A stretch of 64,000 nucleotides of DNA from UMGS1519 sp963621885 (GTDB lineage: Bacteria; Actinomycetota; Coriobacteriia; Coriobacteriales; Eggerthellaceae), in assembly GCA_963621885.1 (NCBI GenBank), contig CAVFFT010000027.1, forward strand, positions 17,954-81,953. Direction: 5' to 3'. The notes under the pieces were generated by a model, which was not told the DNA's origin, did not search any database, and worked only from the letters and a program-made list of their open reading frames with translations. Both the position numbers and the translations under genes were made by a program. This document shows, one piece after another, positions 1 through 9,286 of the stretch (the stretch's first letter is position 1; every line of letters begins with the position of its first letter).

Positions 1-120
1 TGGGTTTGGAGCATTTCATGTTTTAGGCGAGAGCCTCTGTGTCAGGTGGGATAATCGGTAAACGTGCCGTGGTTCTTCCGCTGGAATCGCGCGCGACGGG
101 ATCAAGCGAAAGGACGAGCG

Positions 121-1029
121 ATGCTTTACCAGGACAAACCGATATTTGGAACGATGATTCCTGCAATGGTGACCCCGTTTGATAAGAATGGCGAGCTCGA
201 CCTTAATCAGGCACAGACCTTGGCGAAGCGCCTTGTCGACAACGGCGCCGATGGCCTTGTCATCAACGGAACGACCGGTGAAAGCCCCACGGTCTTCTAT
301 CCCCAGAAGATGGAGCTCTTCCGCGCGGTCGTCGAGGCGGTTTCCGGACGGGTGCCCATCGTGGCGAACGTCGGCGACAACTGCACGGCGGATACCGTGG
401 ACTTCGCACGCGAGGTGCAGAAGCTCGGCGTCGACGGCTTCATGCTGGTGGTTCCCTATTACAACAAGCCTCCGCAAGAGGGCCTTTATCGCCACTTCAG
501 CACGATTGCCGGTGCGGTCGACCTGCCCTGCATTCTTTACAACATCCCTGGTCGCTGCGTTATCAACATGCAGCCTGAAACGACCCTGCGTCTTGCGCGC
601 GATGTCGAGAACATCGTGGGCGTGAAAGAGGCAAGCGGCAAGTACGACCAGATTCAGCAGATCATCAACGAGGCGCCCGAAGGCTTCTTCGTCTACTCGG
701 GCGACGACGATCAGACCTACGACATCATGAAGATGGGTGGCGCGGGTGTCATCTCCACCATCGGCAATGTGGCGCCGGCGCGTATGCGCGAGGTTGTTGA
801 CCTGTGCGCCGCAGGCGATTGGGATGCGGCTTTCGCGGCGAACGAGAAGCTCGCTCCGCTGATGAAAGAGCTCTTCATCACGGCGAACCCGATCATGGTG
901 AAAGAGGCGCTGAACCTTCTCGGCTTCCCGGTTGGCGGCCTTCGCCTGCCGCTTATTCCGGCGACGCCGGAGCAGTCGGCAGAGCTCGCGCAGGTGATGC
1001 GCGAGGTTGGCGTGCTTCCTGCGGAGTAG
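121..1029 (+). CDS. dapA: 4-hydroxy-tetrahydrodipicolinate synthase
   Basis: Condenses pyruvate with aspartate semialdehyde in the first committed step to diaminopimelate and lysine. The 302-residue protein is the usual length for a DapA TIM barrel. Visible motifs are the GTTGES substrate-binding loop (residues 50-54), YYNKPPQEG near 113, the catalytic tyrosine in LYNIPGR (Y140) and the Schiff-base lysine in GVKEASG (K169). I start at the ATG at 121, preceded by AAAGGA, rather than at the in-frame ATG at 64, which adds 19 basic residues and has no ribosome binding site. It is the first gene of a dapA-rnj-ftsK run that also exists in Bacillus. dapF lies 21 kb downstream. No lysine riboswitch is recognisable upstream. 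Confidence 0.96.
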   Translation: MLYQDKPIFGTMIPAMVTPFDKNGELDLNQAQTLAKRLVDNGADGLVINGTTGESPTVFYPQKMELFRAVVEAVSGRVPIVANVGDNCTADTVDFAREVQKLGVDGFMLVVPYYNKPPQEGLYRHFSTIAGAVDLPCILYNIPGRCVINMQPETTLRLARDVENIVGVKEASGKYDQIQQIINEAPEGFFVYSGDDDQTYDIMKMGGAGVISTIGNVAPARMREVVDLCAAGDWDAAFAANEKLAPLMKELFITANPIMVKEALNLLGFPVGGLRLPLIPATPEQSAELAQVMREVGVLPAE

Positions 1030-1048
1030 GCGGAAGAGCGCGAGCCGT

Positions 1049-1080
1049 CGGACTGCCGGACTACCGGACTGTCGGACGGG
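1049..1080 (+). repeat. 8-bp tandem repeat, 4 copies
   Basis: Four consecutive octamers CGGACTGC, CGGACTAC, CGGACTGT and CGGACGGG start 20 bp after the dapA stop codon. No function is evident. Confidence 0.7.
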
Positions 1081-1185
1081 CTGCCAAAAAGACTGACGGG
1101 AGACCGCCGGAGAGCGACGGACGAACTGTTGGAAAGAGCGCGTTCGCAAGCGAAAAGATGCGAGCCGCATGGTTTGAATGTGAGA

Positions 1186-1215
1186 GAGGCCTGCCGCCTT
1201 CGGGCGGCGGACCTC
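1186..1215 (+). terminator. TTCG-loop hairpin downstream of dapA
   Basis: An 8-bp GC stem (1191-1198 with 1203-1210) is closed by a stable TTCG tetraloop and extended by GAGG/CCTC pairs after one mismatch. There is no T-run, so termination is only possible. Confidence 0.35.
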
Positions 1216-1362
1216 ATTCCGCTATAAAAGGCGGTGTCAATGTGGGCATATCCGAAGCGCTGACTTCGGTTTTTGGTACATGGGGAAGCGCGCCTTGCGG
1301 GGCGCGCTGAGCGTTCGCCAGCATGTGCGGACGCGCGAGGGAAAGAAGCAGAATAGAACGAT

Positions 1363-3231
1363 ATGACTGAACAATCCAAGAACAAAAAGGGGACGCGCGG
1401 CAAGGAACGCTCCGAGTCGAAGAATGCGAATACGCAGGCCGCTCGGGGGCACAACCGCACGCAGTACTACAAGCATGTGAAGCTCGAGCATGAGCGGCCG
1501 CAGATTACCCGTGGTCAGCAGGCGCCTTCGCGCGCACGCGAGATCGATCGCCGCCGCAATTTCATGACCCCGCAGAAAGACCCCAACGCGGTTCTGAAAG
1601 TGATTCCGCTTGGCGGCTTGGACGCCATCGGCAAGAACATGACGGTCTTCGAGTGCGGCGACGATATCGTGCTCGACGATGCGGGATGCATGTTCCCCGA
1701 TGACAACCATCCGGGCATCGACCTCATCCTGCCCGATTATTCCTACATCCTCCAGAACGCCGACCGCCTGCGCGGCATCGTCATCACGCATGGTCACGAG
1801 GACCATACCGGCGCTCTGCCGTATGTGCTCAAAGACCTCGATCAAGAGGTGAACATCTACGGCACGAAGATGACGCTCGGCCTGATCGAGGGGAAGCTGA
1901 AGGAGCATCGCGTCAAGAACGCCAAGCTCATCGAGGTGCGTGGCGGCGAGGCCGTCCAGCTTGGCTGCATCAAGTGCGATTTCTTCTCGGTCAACCACTC
2001 GATTCCCGGTTCGCTCGGCGTGTTTTTCCAGACGCCGGCAGGAAACGTGCTCCATACCGGCGACTTCAAGCTTGACCAGTCGCCTATCGATGGCGTGTTC
2101 ACCGATTTCGGATCCATCGCGCGCTTTGGCGAAATGGGCGTCGACCTCATGATGTCCGACTCGACGAACGCGAACACGAAGACCTTCACCCCCAGTGAGG
2201 CTGAGGTGGGTCACGTGCTCCGTCGCATCATTTCGCAGGCGACCGGGCGCGTCGTGATTGCATCCTTCGCAAGCCACATCCATCGCATGCAGCAGATTTG
2301 CGATGCGGCGGTGGAAGCCGGCCGCAAGGTTGTGGTGTCGGGCCGTTCGATGGTGCAGAACACCGATATCGCGCGCCGTCTTGGTTATCTGCATATCAAC
2401 GACGACGACCTCGTTGACGCCTACGACATCGATGGTCTTCCGCCCGACAAGATTGTCGTGATGTGCACGGGAAGCCAGGGAGAGCCGCTTTCGGCGCTCG
2501 CGCGCATCGCCGGTGGCAACCACAAGACGATTTCGCTCGAGGAGGGCGACACCGTCATCCTTTCCGCATCGCCGGTTCCGGGCAACGAGAAGGCTGTCAC
2601 GAAAGTGATGAACCTCCTTGCCAAGATCGGCTGCGACGTCTGGGACAAGAAGCGCGACCTCGTGCACGTCTCCGGTCATGGTGGTGCCGAGGAGCTGAAG
2701 ATCATGCTCTCCATCGCGCGTCCGCGCGCCTTCCTGCCGGTTCACGGCGAGGCGATTCACCTGCGCGCGCATGCACATCTGGGAGCGCTCACGGGTGTTC
2801 CGCCCGAGAACATCTACATTCTCGAGAATGGTGACACGCTCGAGCTTTCCGCGCGTGGCGTGAGGCTGGGCGAGCAGGTGCAGAACGGCATCGTGCTTGT
2901 CGATGGCCTGCGCGTGGGCGATACGAGTCAGGACGTGCTTGACGAGCGCACGAGCCTTGCCTCGCAGGGCTTCGCGACGGTGGCCTGCGCGGTCGATCGC
3001 ATGCAGAAGCGCATCATCGGCAATGTGCTGATTGAGATGCATGGCATCACGAGCGACGAAGAGCTCATTCAGGATGCGCAGTCGCGGGTGCGCCGCAAGC
3101 TCCAGGACGTGCTGGCGGATGACGCATCGACGAAGGATATGAAAAAGGCGTGCCGCAACGCGCTTTTGAAGGTACTGTGGGAGGAAATAAAGCAGCGGCC
3201 CATGGTCATTGTGAATGTGCTTGAAGTGTAG
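1363..3231 (+). CDS. rnj: ribonuclease J
   Basis: Metallo-beta-lactamase/beta-CASP ribonuclease for mRNA turnover and rRNA processing (endonuclease and 5'-3' exonuclease). The core begins around residue 78 (KVIPLGGLDAIGKN) and carries the HxHxDH metal motif THGHEDH at 142-148, followed by the beta-CASP and C-terminal domains (SGHGG, FLPVHGE). The protein has 622 residues against roughly 555 for typical RNase J; the surplus is a lysine/arginine-rich N-terminal extension of about 75 residues, probably disordered and RNA-binding. The start at 1363 has a weak ribosome binding site. Met68 (nt 1564) is an internal alternative but has none. Both RNase J and RNase Y (15787) are encoded within 15 kb. 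Confidence 0.94.
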   Translation: MTEQSKNKKGTRGKERSESKNANTQAARGHNRTQYYKHVKLEHERPQITRGQQAPSRAREIDRRRNFMTPQKDPNAVLKVIPLGGLDAIGKNMTVFECGDDIVLDDAGCMFPDDNHPGIDLILPDYSYILQNADRLRGIVITHGHEDHTGALPYVLKDLDQEVNIYGTKMTLGLIEGKLKEHRVKNAKLIEVRGGEAVQLGCIKCDFFSVNHSIPGSLGVFFQTPAGNVLHTGDFKLDQSPIDGVFTDFGSIARFGEMGVDLMMSDSTNANTKTFTPSEAEVGHVLRRIISQATGRVVIASFASHIHRMQQICDAAVEAGRKVVVSGRSMVQNTDIARRLGYLHINDDDLVDAYDIDGLPPDKIVVMCTGSQGEPLSALARIAGGNHKTISLEEGDTVILSASPVPGNEKAVTKVMNLLAKIGCDVWDKKRDLVHVSGHGGAEELKIMLSIARPRAFLPVHGEAIHLRAHAHLGALTGVPPENIYILENGDTLELSARGVRLGEQVQNGIVLVDGLRVGDTSQDVLDERTSLASQGFATVACAVDRMQKRIIGNVLIEMHGITSDEELIQDAQSRVRRKLQDVLADDASTKDMKKACRNALLKVLWEEIKQRPMVIVNVLEV

Positions 3232-3443
3232 TTCGCGCTGAACCGCGCGCGGCATCGCGAGAAGGCTTGCGGCGCGCGGTCCGGGACGTTTCCGGGGCTT
3301 CTCGAGCGACGGGCGCGAAGTACGTGACGGGCTCGCAAGAGTGGCGCGCGCGGCAGCCGCGCCGGCGCAAAGTGTCCATCGCGCACGCCGCGCGCGGCAG
3401 ACATACCATTAACGCAGTTTAAACGCAGCAGTCGGGAGTGATT

Positions 3444-5969
3444 TTGGCAGGCAAGAAACAACAGGGCAGCACGCGGAAGGCCGCCTCTCCGGCAAAGGTG
3501 CGCGCCGAGCGCAATATGCGGGGGATGGAAGCGGCTCCTCAGCAGGAGGGCTTTATCGACGCGCGCACGCGCCGCGATATCGGCGGCGTGGTGTTCATCA
3601 TCATTGGCGTCGCTCTGTACGCGATGATGACGATTCCGACGAACGCCGTCGTTGCCTCGGCGCTCTCCGAATTTCTGCATCTTGGTTTCGGGAAAGGCGC
3701 GTATGTCTTTCCCTTTGTCCTCGTGCTTATCGGCATAAGTTTCATCATCCGTTTCCAGGATGAACGGGTGCCCGCCCGTGTCGCGGTGGGTCTCTTCATC
3801 ATGTTCGTCGCGATTCTCGGCATCCTTGGCCTGTACACACCGGGTGTTGATGTGGGGTCGACGAACTACCTGTTCCTGCGGCAGAATCTGCTCGATCAGG
3901 GCGGCTATGTGGGTGCGGGAATCGCCTGGGTTGGCGTGCGCTTTTTGGGTGTTGCCGTATCGGCGATCGTGCTGGTGGGCCTTATCGTCATCGCCCTCAT
4001 GGTGATCGGCTTCTCCATCAATGGAATCGTCACGCGCTTGCGTGAGGTTCGCGAGCGGAAGCGCGAGAACGCTCAGGAGGCCGCAGGCGAAGACGAGCCG
4101 GTGACTTCGGGTGGAAAGCCCCGCCGCAAAAAGCGGGAGCGCCCGAGCATAGCGGGCTTTGACGATATGCCGCGTCGTGTCGCCGAACATACGACGCATA
4201 TGAAGGAGGCGCTTGCTGGCAACTCCTCACGCGTGACCAGGCTTGCTGCGGAAAACGACGATGTGCTTGATGCGGAGATTCTTCCTGCCGACGATGTGAA
4301 AACGCGCCGCCTTTCGCCTTCGAGCGCATCGCAAACGACGGCATCCGACACGCTGACGCGCAAACTGGGAACCGAGCAGGGCGCTCCGAAGCGTAAGAAG
4401 ACGCCTTCCGGTCAGGGTTCTGCCAGCACGACAGGCGCAACCGGACAGGCTTCCAGTCGCGGCGCTACCGGCGGCTCGCTTGCATATCCGCAGGCCACGG
4501 AGGGTTTCGTGCTCCCTGACATGAGCCTGCTGCGCACCTCTTCCAAGAGCGAGCGCATGCGCGAGAGCGACGACATCCTCCGCGAGACGGCGACGCTTCT
4601 GCAGAACACGCTTGAGGACTTCGGCGTTCCGGTCGAGGTTGTGGGCTGGGTTGCCGGCCCGACGGTGACGCTTTTCAAAATCAATTTGCCCTCCGGCATT
4701 CGCGTGAACCGTATCACGAACCTGACCGACGATATCGCCCTTGCCCTCGCCGCGCCTGGCGTGCGCATTTTCGCGCCCATTCCCGGCACGAATTATGTGG
4801 GCGTGGAGGTGCCGAACAAGGTGCGCCGCAACGTCTATCTGGGCGACGTGCTTCCCGCCGCGAAGCCGGGGCCGCTTCAAGTGGCGGTTGGCGAGGATGT
4901 CGAAGGCCACAAGATGGTGTTCGACCTCGCGAAAATGCCGCACCTGCTCGTGGGCGGCACCACCGGTTCCGGTAAGTCGATCGCCATCAACTCGATGATC
5001 ATGTCGATTCTCATGCGCGCGACGCCGGATGAGGTGCGCTTCATCATGGTCGACCCGAAGCGCGTCGAATTCGCTCCCTACAATGGCATTCCGCATCTGT
5101 ACGTGCCGGTCGTGACCGAGCCGCGCGAAGCGGCGAGTGCCCTTGCCTGGGGTGTCGCGGAAATGGAGCGGCGCCTGAAGGTGTTCAGCAAGGTGGGCGC
5201 GCGCGACATTGGCCAGTACAACACGAAGGTTCATCAGGGCCTGCTTGACGAGGAGGGCGCCGACCCCGCCCGTCAGATGCCCTATATCGTCATCGTCATC
5301 GACGAGCTTGCCGACCTCATGATGAATGTGGGCAAGGACGTGGAATTCAGCATTAGCCGCATCGCCCAGCTTGCGCGTGCCGCGGGCATTCACATGATCG
5401 TGGCGACGCAGCGCCCGTCGACAAATGTCGTGACCGGCCTCATCAAGGCGAACATCACGAACCGCATGGCGCTTACCGTGGCGTCGGGCATCGACTCGCG
5501 CGTCATTCTGGATTCGACCGGCGCGGAGAACCTCATCGGCAACGGCGACATGCTCTTTGGCAAGCCGGAATTCGCAAAGCCGGTGCGTTTGCAAGGCTGC
5601 TTTGTTTCGCCGGAAGAGATCGAGGCGGTCGTCACCTGCCTGAAGGAGCAGGGCGAACCCGATTACCACACCGACATTCTGAAGACTAACCTCATGAGCA
5701 TCGGAACCCCGGTTTCGGGATCGAACGGGTCGGCCGCCAACGAGGATCCGCTTCTGTGGGATGCGGCTGAGCTTGTCGTGTCTGCGAAGAGCGCGTCGAC
5801 CTCGAACATTCAAAGGCACTTCAGCATAGGATATTCACGGGCTGGCCGTATAATGGACATGCTTGAGGAAAAAGGCGTGGTGGGCCCATCAAAGGGAAGT
5901 AAACCGCGTGACGTACTGATAGATGAGCTCGAACTTGAGAGCTTAAAAGCATTCGAGGCGAACGACTAA
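3444..5969 (+). CDS. ftsK: DNA translocase FtsK/SpoIIIE
   Basis: Septal DNA pump that clears chromosomes during division. Four or more hydrophobic segments occupy the first ~200 residues, followed by a low-complexity charged/Ser-Thr linker, then the motor domain with Walker A (GGTTGSGKS, about residue 503), Walker B (VIVIDELADLMM, about 616) and the ATQRPS segment. A C-terminal winged-helix gamma domain (about 765-830) should read the polar orienting sequences. I prefer TTG at 3444, 5 nt after GGAG; GTG at 3438 overlaps that ribosome binding site. At 841 residues it matches actinobacterial homologues. Its position after rnj and before the RodZ-like gene parallels Bacillus spoIIIE. Confidence 0.95.
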   Translation: MAGKKQQGSTRKAASPAKVRAERNMRGMEAAPQQEGFIDARTRRDIGGVVFIIIGVALYAMMTIPTNAVVASALSEFLHLGFGKGAYVFPFVLVLIGISFIIRFQDERVPARVAVGLFIMFVAILGILGLYTPGVDVGSTNYLFLRQNLLDQGGYVGAGIAWVGVRFLGVAVSAIVLVGLIVIALMVIGFSINGIVTRLREVRERKRENAQEAAGEDEPVTSGGKPRRKKRERPSIAGFDDMPRRVAEHTTHMKEALAGNSSRVTRLAAENDDVLDAEILPADDVKTRRLSPSSASQTTASDTLTRKLGTEQGAPKRKKTPSGQGSASTTGATGQASSRGATGGSLAYPQATEGFVLPDMSLLRTSSKSERMRESDDILRETATLLQNTLEDFGVPVEVVGWVAGPTVTLFKINLPSGIRVNRITNLTDDIALALAAPGVRIFAPIPGTNYVGVEVPNKVRRNVYLGDVLPAAKPGPLQVAVGEDVEGHKMVFDLAKMPHLLVGGTTGSGKSIAINSMIMSILMRATPDEVRFIMVDPKRVEFAPYNGIPHLYVPVVTEPREAASALAWGVAEMERRLKVFSKVGARDIGQYNTKVHQGLLDEEGADPARQMPYIVIVIDELADLMMNVGKDVEFSISRIAQLARAAGIHMIVATQRPSTNVVTGLIKANITNRMALTVASGIDSRVILDSTGAENLIGNGDMLFGKPEFAKPVRLQGCFVSPEEIEAVVTCLKEQGEPDYHTDILKTNLMSIGTPVSGSNGSAANEDPLLWDAAELVVSAKSASTSNIQRHFSIGYSRAGRIMDMLEEKGVVGPSKGSKPRDVLIDELELESLKAFEAND

Positions 5970-5983
5970 GAGGAGGTTGTGTC

Positions 5984-7333
5984 GTGCCAGACGGTTTCGG
6001 TTCCCAATTGCGCTCGGCCCGCGTGCGCAAAGGGATGGATGTTAATACGGTGGCACGTCGCCTGCGCATTCGCCCTGATATCATCCAAGCAATCGAAGAG
6101 GGGGACTTCGAACGTATGCCTCCGCGCGGCTATGCGCGGAACATGATCAATTCTTACGCGCAGCTTCTCGGTTTGAATGCTTCCGAGGTCACGAACCGCT
6201 ACCTCGATGCGCAATACGCCCATCAGGTGGATGCCGCCCGCGCCGCCGCGCGCGATCATTCGCGAAGCAATGGTTTCGACATGCCCGGCTCCAGCCGGTA
6301 TGCGGCGGGACGCGCCGATGCGGCACGTCGTCGGCAGGCGCAGCAAAACGACCACTACGAGATCTCCGGTTATGAGCGGGGCGACCTGACGCGCCCGCGG
6401 AATGCCGTTCCGCGCGATCGCCAATATGCCGACCGCAACAACAATGGCCGCCGCTTGTACAACGAATACGACTCGGGTCGCGTCATGAGCCGCACCGAGG
6501 CGGAGCGCGCCTACCAGCGCGGTGGGCGTCATCGTTCGCAGAGCCGCGTTCTCAACGAAGAGGCGCCATTCAATGTCGTGGCAAGCCCCGCGCCGAAGCA
6601 TGGCCTCGGTTCTCAGGTGCACGGCATTGGCGGCTTCGATATGCGGCTGGTGGCGCTTATCGCCATCGGCGTCATTCTCGTGATTGCGCTTCTCGTCCTT
6701 CTGCTGGGACGGGGATGCAGCTCCCAGTCGGAGGAAACGACTCTTCCCGTTACAAGCGAATCCGCCTCGGCGGCAGCGAGCTCCTCTTCGGGGACAAGCG
6801 CGACGGCGCCGACCTCGTTCACATTCAGCTACAACGTGAATAGCGGCACGACGACCTGGATTGAGGTCTACATCGACGGCGAACGCCAGGTGGCGGAAAA
6901 CGTTGAGGGTCCCGCGACGAAGACCTTCACCACTTCGGGCGTGCTTGAATTCATCTGCGCTGATCCGAGTGGCGTGAAGGCGACGCAGGACGGCAAGGAC
7001 ATCACGTTGACCACGAACGACAAGGGCATTGTCGACATCAAGATCGACTTCAACGACGTGCTGGCGCAGTGGCAGCAACAGCATGGCGTGACATCTTCGA
7101 GCGCCTCGTCTTCATCGTCGGCTTCGACCTCGTCAAGCTCCTCGAGCTCCTCGAGCTCAAGCCTGCGTGGCATCGATACGGAAGCGCGCGCGGCGGCAAG
7201 CTCGTCGGCGAGCTCCGATGATTCCGACAGCTCCGATGACGGCTCATCTGATGAAGATTACTCGTATGACGACTCGTATGACGACGAGGGATATTACGAT
7301 GATGGTTCGTCGGATGATTCGACGGAGTACTAG
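5984..7333 (+). CDS. RodZ-like helix-turn-helix membrane protein with Ser/Asp/Tyr tail
   Basis: An N-terminal RodZ-type HTH (HTH_25; residues about 5-70, including RIRPDIIQAIEEGDF) is followed by an Arg-rich cytoplasmic linker, one transmembrane helix (about 221-242) and a DUF4115-like extracytoplasmic beta domain (about 280-360). RodZ family members link MreB or other cell-shape machinery to the membrane. Odd for the family is the last ~85 residues: a poly-Ser stretch, then an acidic tail rich in Asp, Ser and Tyr. The GTG start at 5984 follows AGGAGG at 5971-5976. It sits 14 bp after ftsK, as ymfM follows spoIIIE in Bacillus. Function in this organism is inferred. Confidence 0.8.
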   Translation: MPDGFGSQLRSARVRKGMDVNTVARRLRIRPDIIQAIEEGDFERMPPRGYARNMINSYAQLLGLNASEVTNRYLDAQYAHQVDAARAAARDHSRSNGFDMPGSSRYAAGRADAARRRQAQQNDHYEISGYERGDLTRPRNAVPRDRQYADRNNNGRRLYNEYDSGRVMSRTEAERAYQRGGRHRSQSRVLNEEAPFNVVASPAPKHGLGSQVHGIGGFDMRLVALIAIGVILVIALLVLLLGRGCSSQSEETTLPVTSESASAAASSSSGTSATAPTSFTFSYNVNSGTTTWIEVYIDGERQVAENVEGPATKTFTTSGVLEFICADPSGVKATQDGKDITLTTNDKGIVDIKIDFNDVLAQWQQQHGVTSSSASSSSSASTSSSSSSSSSSSLRGIDTEARAAASSSASSDDSDSSDDGSSDEDYSYDDSYDDEGYYDDGSSDDSTEY

Positions 7334-7389
7334 CACTTCATGTAATTCGTGCTCGCGAATAGCGCGTGCCATACCGGAAAGGCAGGGCA

Positions 7390-7887
7390 ATGGCAAAAGA
7401 TTCCAGCTTTGATATCGTCTCCGAAGTTGATATGCAGGAGATAGACAACGCATGCGGACAGGCGACCAAAGAGCTGAAGCAGCGTTACGACCTGAAGGAC
7501 ACCGGTTCGCGTCTTGAGCTCGACAAACGGGCGCAGACGATCACCGTGACCGCGCCGAGCGACTTTGTGGCGAAGCAGATCATCGATATCATTCAGTCGA
7601 AGCTTATCCGCCGCAACGTCGACATCAAGAGCGTGCAGTGGGGCAAGGTTGAGAACGCCTCCGGTGGCACGGTTCGCCAGACCGGCACGATTGTCAGCGG
7701 AATCGACCGCGAGATCGCCGGCAAGATCAACAAGGACCTCAAGGCCCTGAAGCTCAAGGTGAAGGTGACCATCGAGGACGACAAGCTGCGCGTCACGAGC
7801 GCCAAGATCGACCTGCTGCAGGAGGTCATCGGCTACCTGAAGGAACAGGATTACGGCATTCCGCTGCAGTACGTGAACTACCGATAA
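7390..7887 (+). CDS. yajQ: YajQ family nucleotide-binding protein
   Basis: 165 residues, the usual YajQ/DUF520 size, with the family's two-domain alpha-beta pattern; FDIVSEVDMQEIDNA at the N-terminus and the C-terminal GIPLQYVNYR are diagnostic. YajQ proteins bind nucleotides or RNA, and some bind cyclic di-GMP; the role here is not known. The ATG at 7390 (MAKDSSFD) follows GGAAAGGCAGGG. The in-frame ATG at 7366 adds eight residues without a better site. It lies between the RodZ-like gene and rimO in one direction. Confidence 0.9.
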   Translation: MAKDSSFDIVSEVDMQEIDNACGQATKELKQRYDLKDTGSRLELDKRAQTITVTAPSDFVAKQIIDIIQSKLIRRNVDIKSVQWGKVENASGGTVRQTGTIVSGIDREIAGKINKDLKALKLKVKVTIEDDKLRVTSAKIDLLQEVIGYLKEQDYGIPLQYVNYR

Positions 7888-7900
7888 GAGCGCATCACTT

Positions 7901-9286
7901 ATGACAGATATTAAAGAGGCGGCTCCCCGCATTGCTTTCGTGACGCTTGGTTGCGCGAAGAATGAGGTGGATTCGCAGGAAATGGCGGCACGGCTTGTGC
8001 GTGCGGGCTATCGCATTACGCATGACCCCGAGGCGGCCGAGCTTGTCATTGTCAACACCTGCTCGTTCATCCAGGCGGCGACCGAGGAAAGCCTTGACGC
8101 GTTCTTCTCTATCGCCGGACTGCAGAATGTGCTGGAAGGCGACACGAAGATCGTGATGGCGGGCTGCATGCCGGCGCGCTATGGCGATGAGCTTGCAAGC
8201 GAGCTGACCGAGGCTTCGGCCTTTGTTCCCTGCTCGCGCGAGGATGACATTGTCGAGATCGTGGGCGAACTGCTTCCGGGTCAGCTTCCGCTTGCTCCCG
8301 CACTTGAAGCGGATGGCACGATTGGCGCAAACGAATACGCGCTTACCACCGCGGGCGATTCGACCCTCGTGGCCTACGTGAAGATTTCGGACGGCTGCAA
8401 TCGCATGTGCAGCTATTGCACGATTCCGTACATCCGCGGACGCTATCACAGCTTCTCGCGCGACGATATTGCCGCCGATGTTGCCTACAAGGTTTCGCGC
8501 GGCGTGCGTGAGATTACGCTGATTGCGCAGGATACGGGTCGGTGGGGAAGCGACTTGCCGGACGAGGGTGACCTCGCGTCGCTCATGTCGTATCTGGCCG
8601 AGCGTTTTCCCGAGACCTGGTTCCGCGTGATGTATATCCAGCCCGAGGGCATCACCGATGCGCTTCTCGAGGCTATTGCGTCGCACGACAACATTTGCAG
8701 CTATCTCGACATTCCTTTCCAGCATGCCGCGAAGCCGGTTCTGCGGGCCATGAACAGGCGTGGCACGGGGGAAGAGTACCTGAAGCTTGTTGAGCATATT
8801 CGCGAAACGGTGCCGGGTATCACCCTGCGCACGACGCTGATTGCCGGTTTCCCCGGTGAGACCGAAGAGCAATTCGAGCAGCTGCTCGATTTTGTCGAGG
8901 AAGCCGAATTCGACTATGTGGGCGTGTTCCCCTATTCCCGTGAAGAGGGCACGCGTGCGGCGGAGCTGGACGACCAGATTGATGAGGACGTGAAGCAGGA
9001 GCGTGCGCAGGAAGTGCGCGATGTCGCCGACGCGATTTCGCATGCGCGCATTGCCGAACGCGTTGGTTCTCGCATGCCGGTGCTCGTGCTGGGGCGCGAA
9101 GAGGACGGCCAGCTCTTTGGCCGCGCCCAATGTCAGGCGCCCGAGGTTGATGGCGTGACGTATCTGGACGCGGGTGAGCCGGGGGAGATACGGGAGCTTG
9201 TGATTACCGATACTCTTGCATATGAAATGGAAGGCGATGGCGGCGATGGAGAGCTCCTCTCAGAAGCTTTGGACACCTGCGAATAA
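7901..9286 (+). CDS. rimO: ribosomal protein S12 methylthiotransferase
   Basis: Radical-SAM enzyme that adds a methylthio group to the conserved aspartate of ribosomal protein S12. The N-terminal MTTase domain contains TLGCAKNEVDSQ, NTCSFI and AGCMPARY, whose three cysteines bind the auxiliary cluster. The radical-SAM domain has GCNRMCSYCTIPYIRG (CxxxCxxC), and a TRAM domain closes the protein. TLGCAKN with the S12-type signature separates it from MiaB, which is also encoded in this window (20218). 461 residues. It starts 13 bp after yajQ and its 3' end overlaps the next gene by about 50 bp. Confidence 0.94.
   Translation: MTDIKEAAPRIAFVTLGCAKNEVDSQEMAARLVRAGYRITHDPEAAELVIVNTCSFIQAATEESLDAFFSIAGLQNVLEGDTKIVMAGCMPARYGDELASELTEASAFVPCSREDDIVEIVGELLPGQLPLAPALEADGTIGANEYALTTAGDSTLVAYVKISDGCNRMCSYCTIPYIRGRYHSFSRDDIAADVAYKVSRGVREITLIAQDTGRWGSDLPDEGDLASLMSYLAERFPETWFRVMYIQPEGITDALLEAIASHDNICSYLDIPFQHAAKPVLRAMNRRGTGEEYLKLVEHIRETVPGITLRTTLIAGFPGETEEQFEQLLDFVEEAEFDYVGVFPYSREEGTRAAELDDQIDEDVKQERAQEVRDVADAISHARIAERVGSRMPVLVLGREEDGQLFGRAQCQAPEVDGVTYLDAGEPGEIRELVITDTLAYEMEGDGGDGELLSEALDTCE

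Larger units (their letters stand above)
1030..1362. other. dapA-rnj intergenic region
   Basis: No gene is supported here. The stretch holds an 8-bp tandem repeat (1049-1080) and two GC-rich hairpins, at 1186-1215 (8-bp stem, TTCG loop) and 1287-1308 (8-bp stem). Neither hairpin has a T-tract, so they are more likely 5'-leader structures of the RNase J mRNA or weak terminators of dapA than classical terminators. Open frames on both strands here are extensions of shadow frames. Confidence 0.6.

Noticed and set aside
1..120. Lysine riboswitch or promoter upstream of dapA
   Set aside because: Only 120 bases are available. A GATAAT at 50-55 could be a -10 but no matching -35 is found, and the lysine-riboswitch fold is not recognisable.
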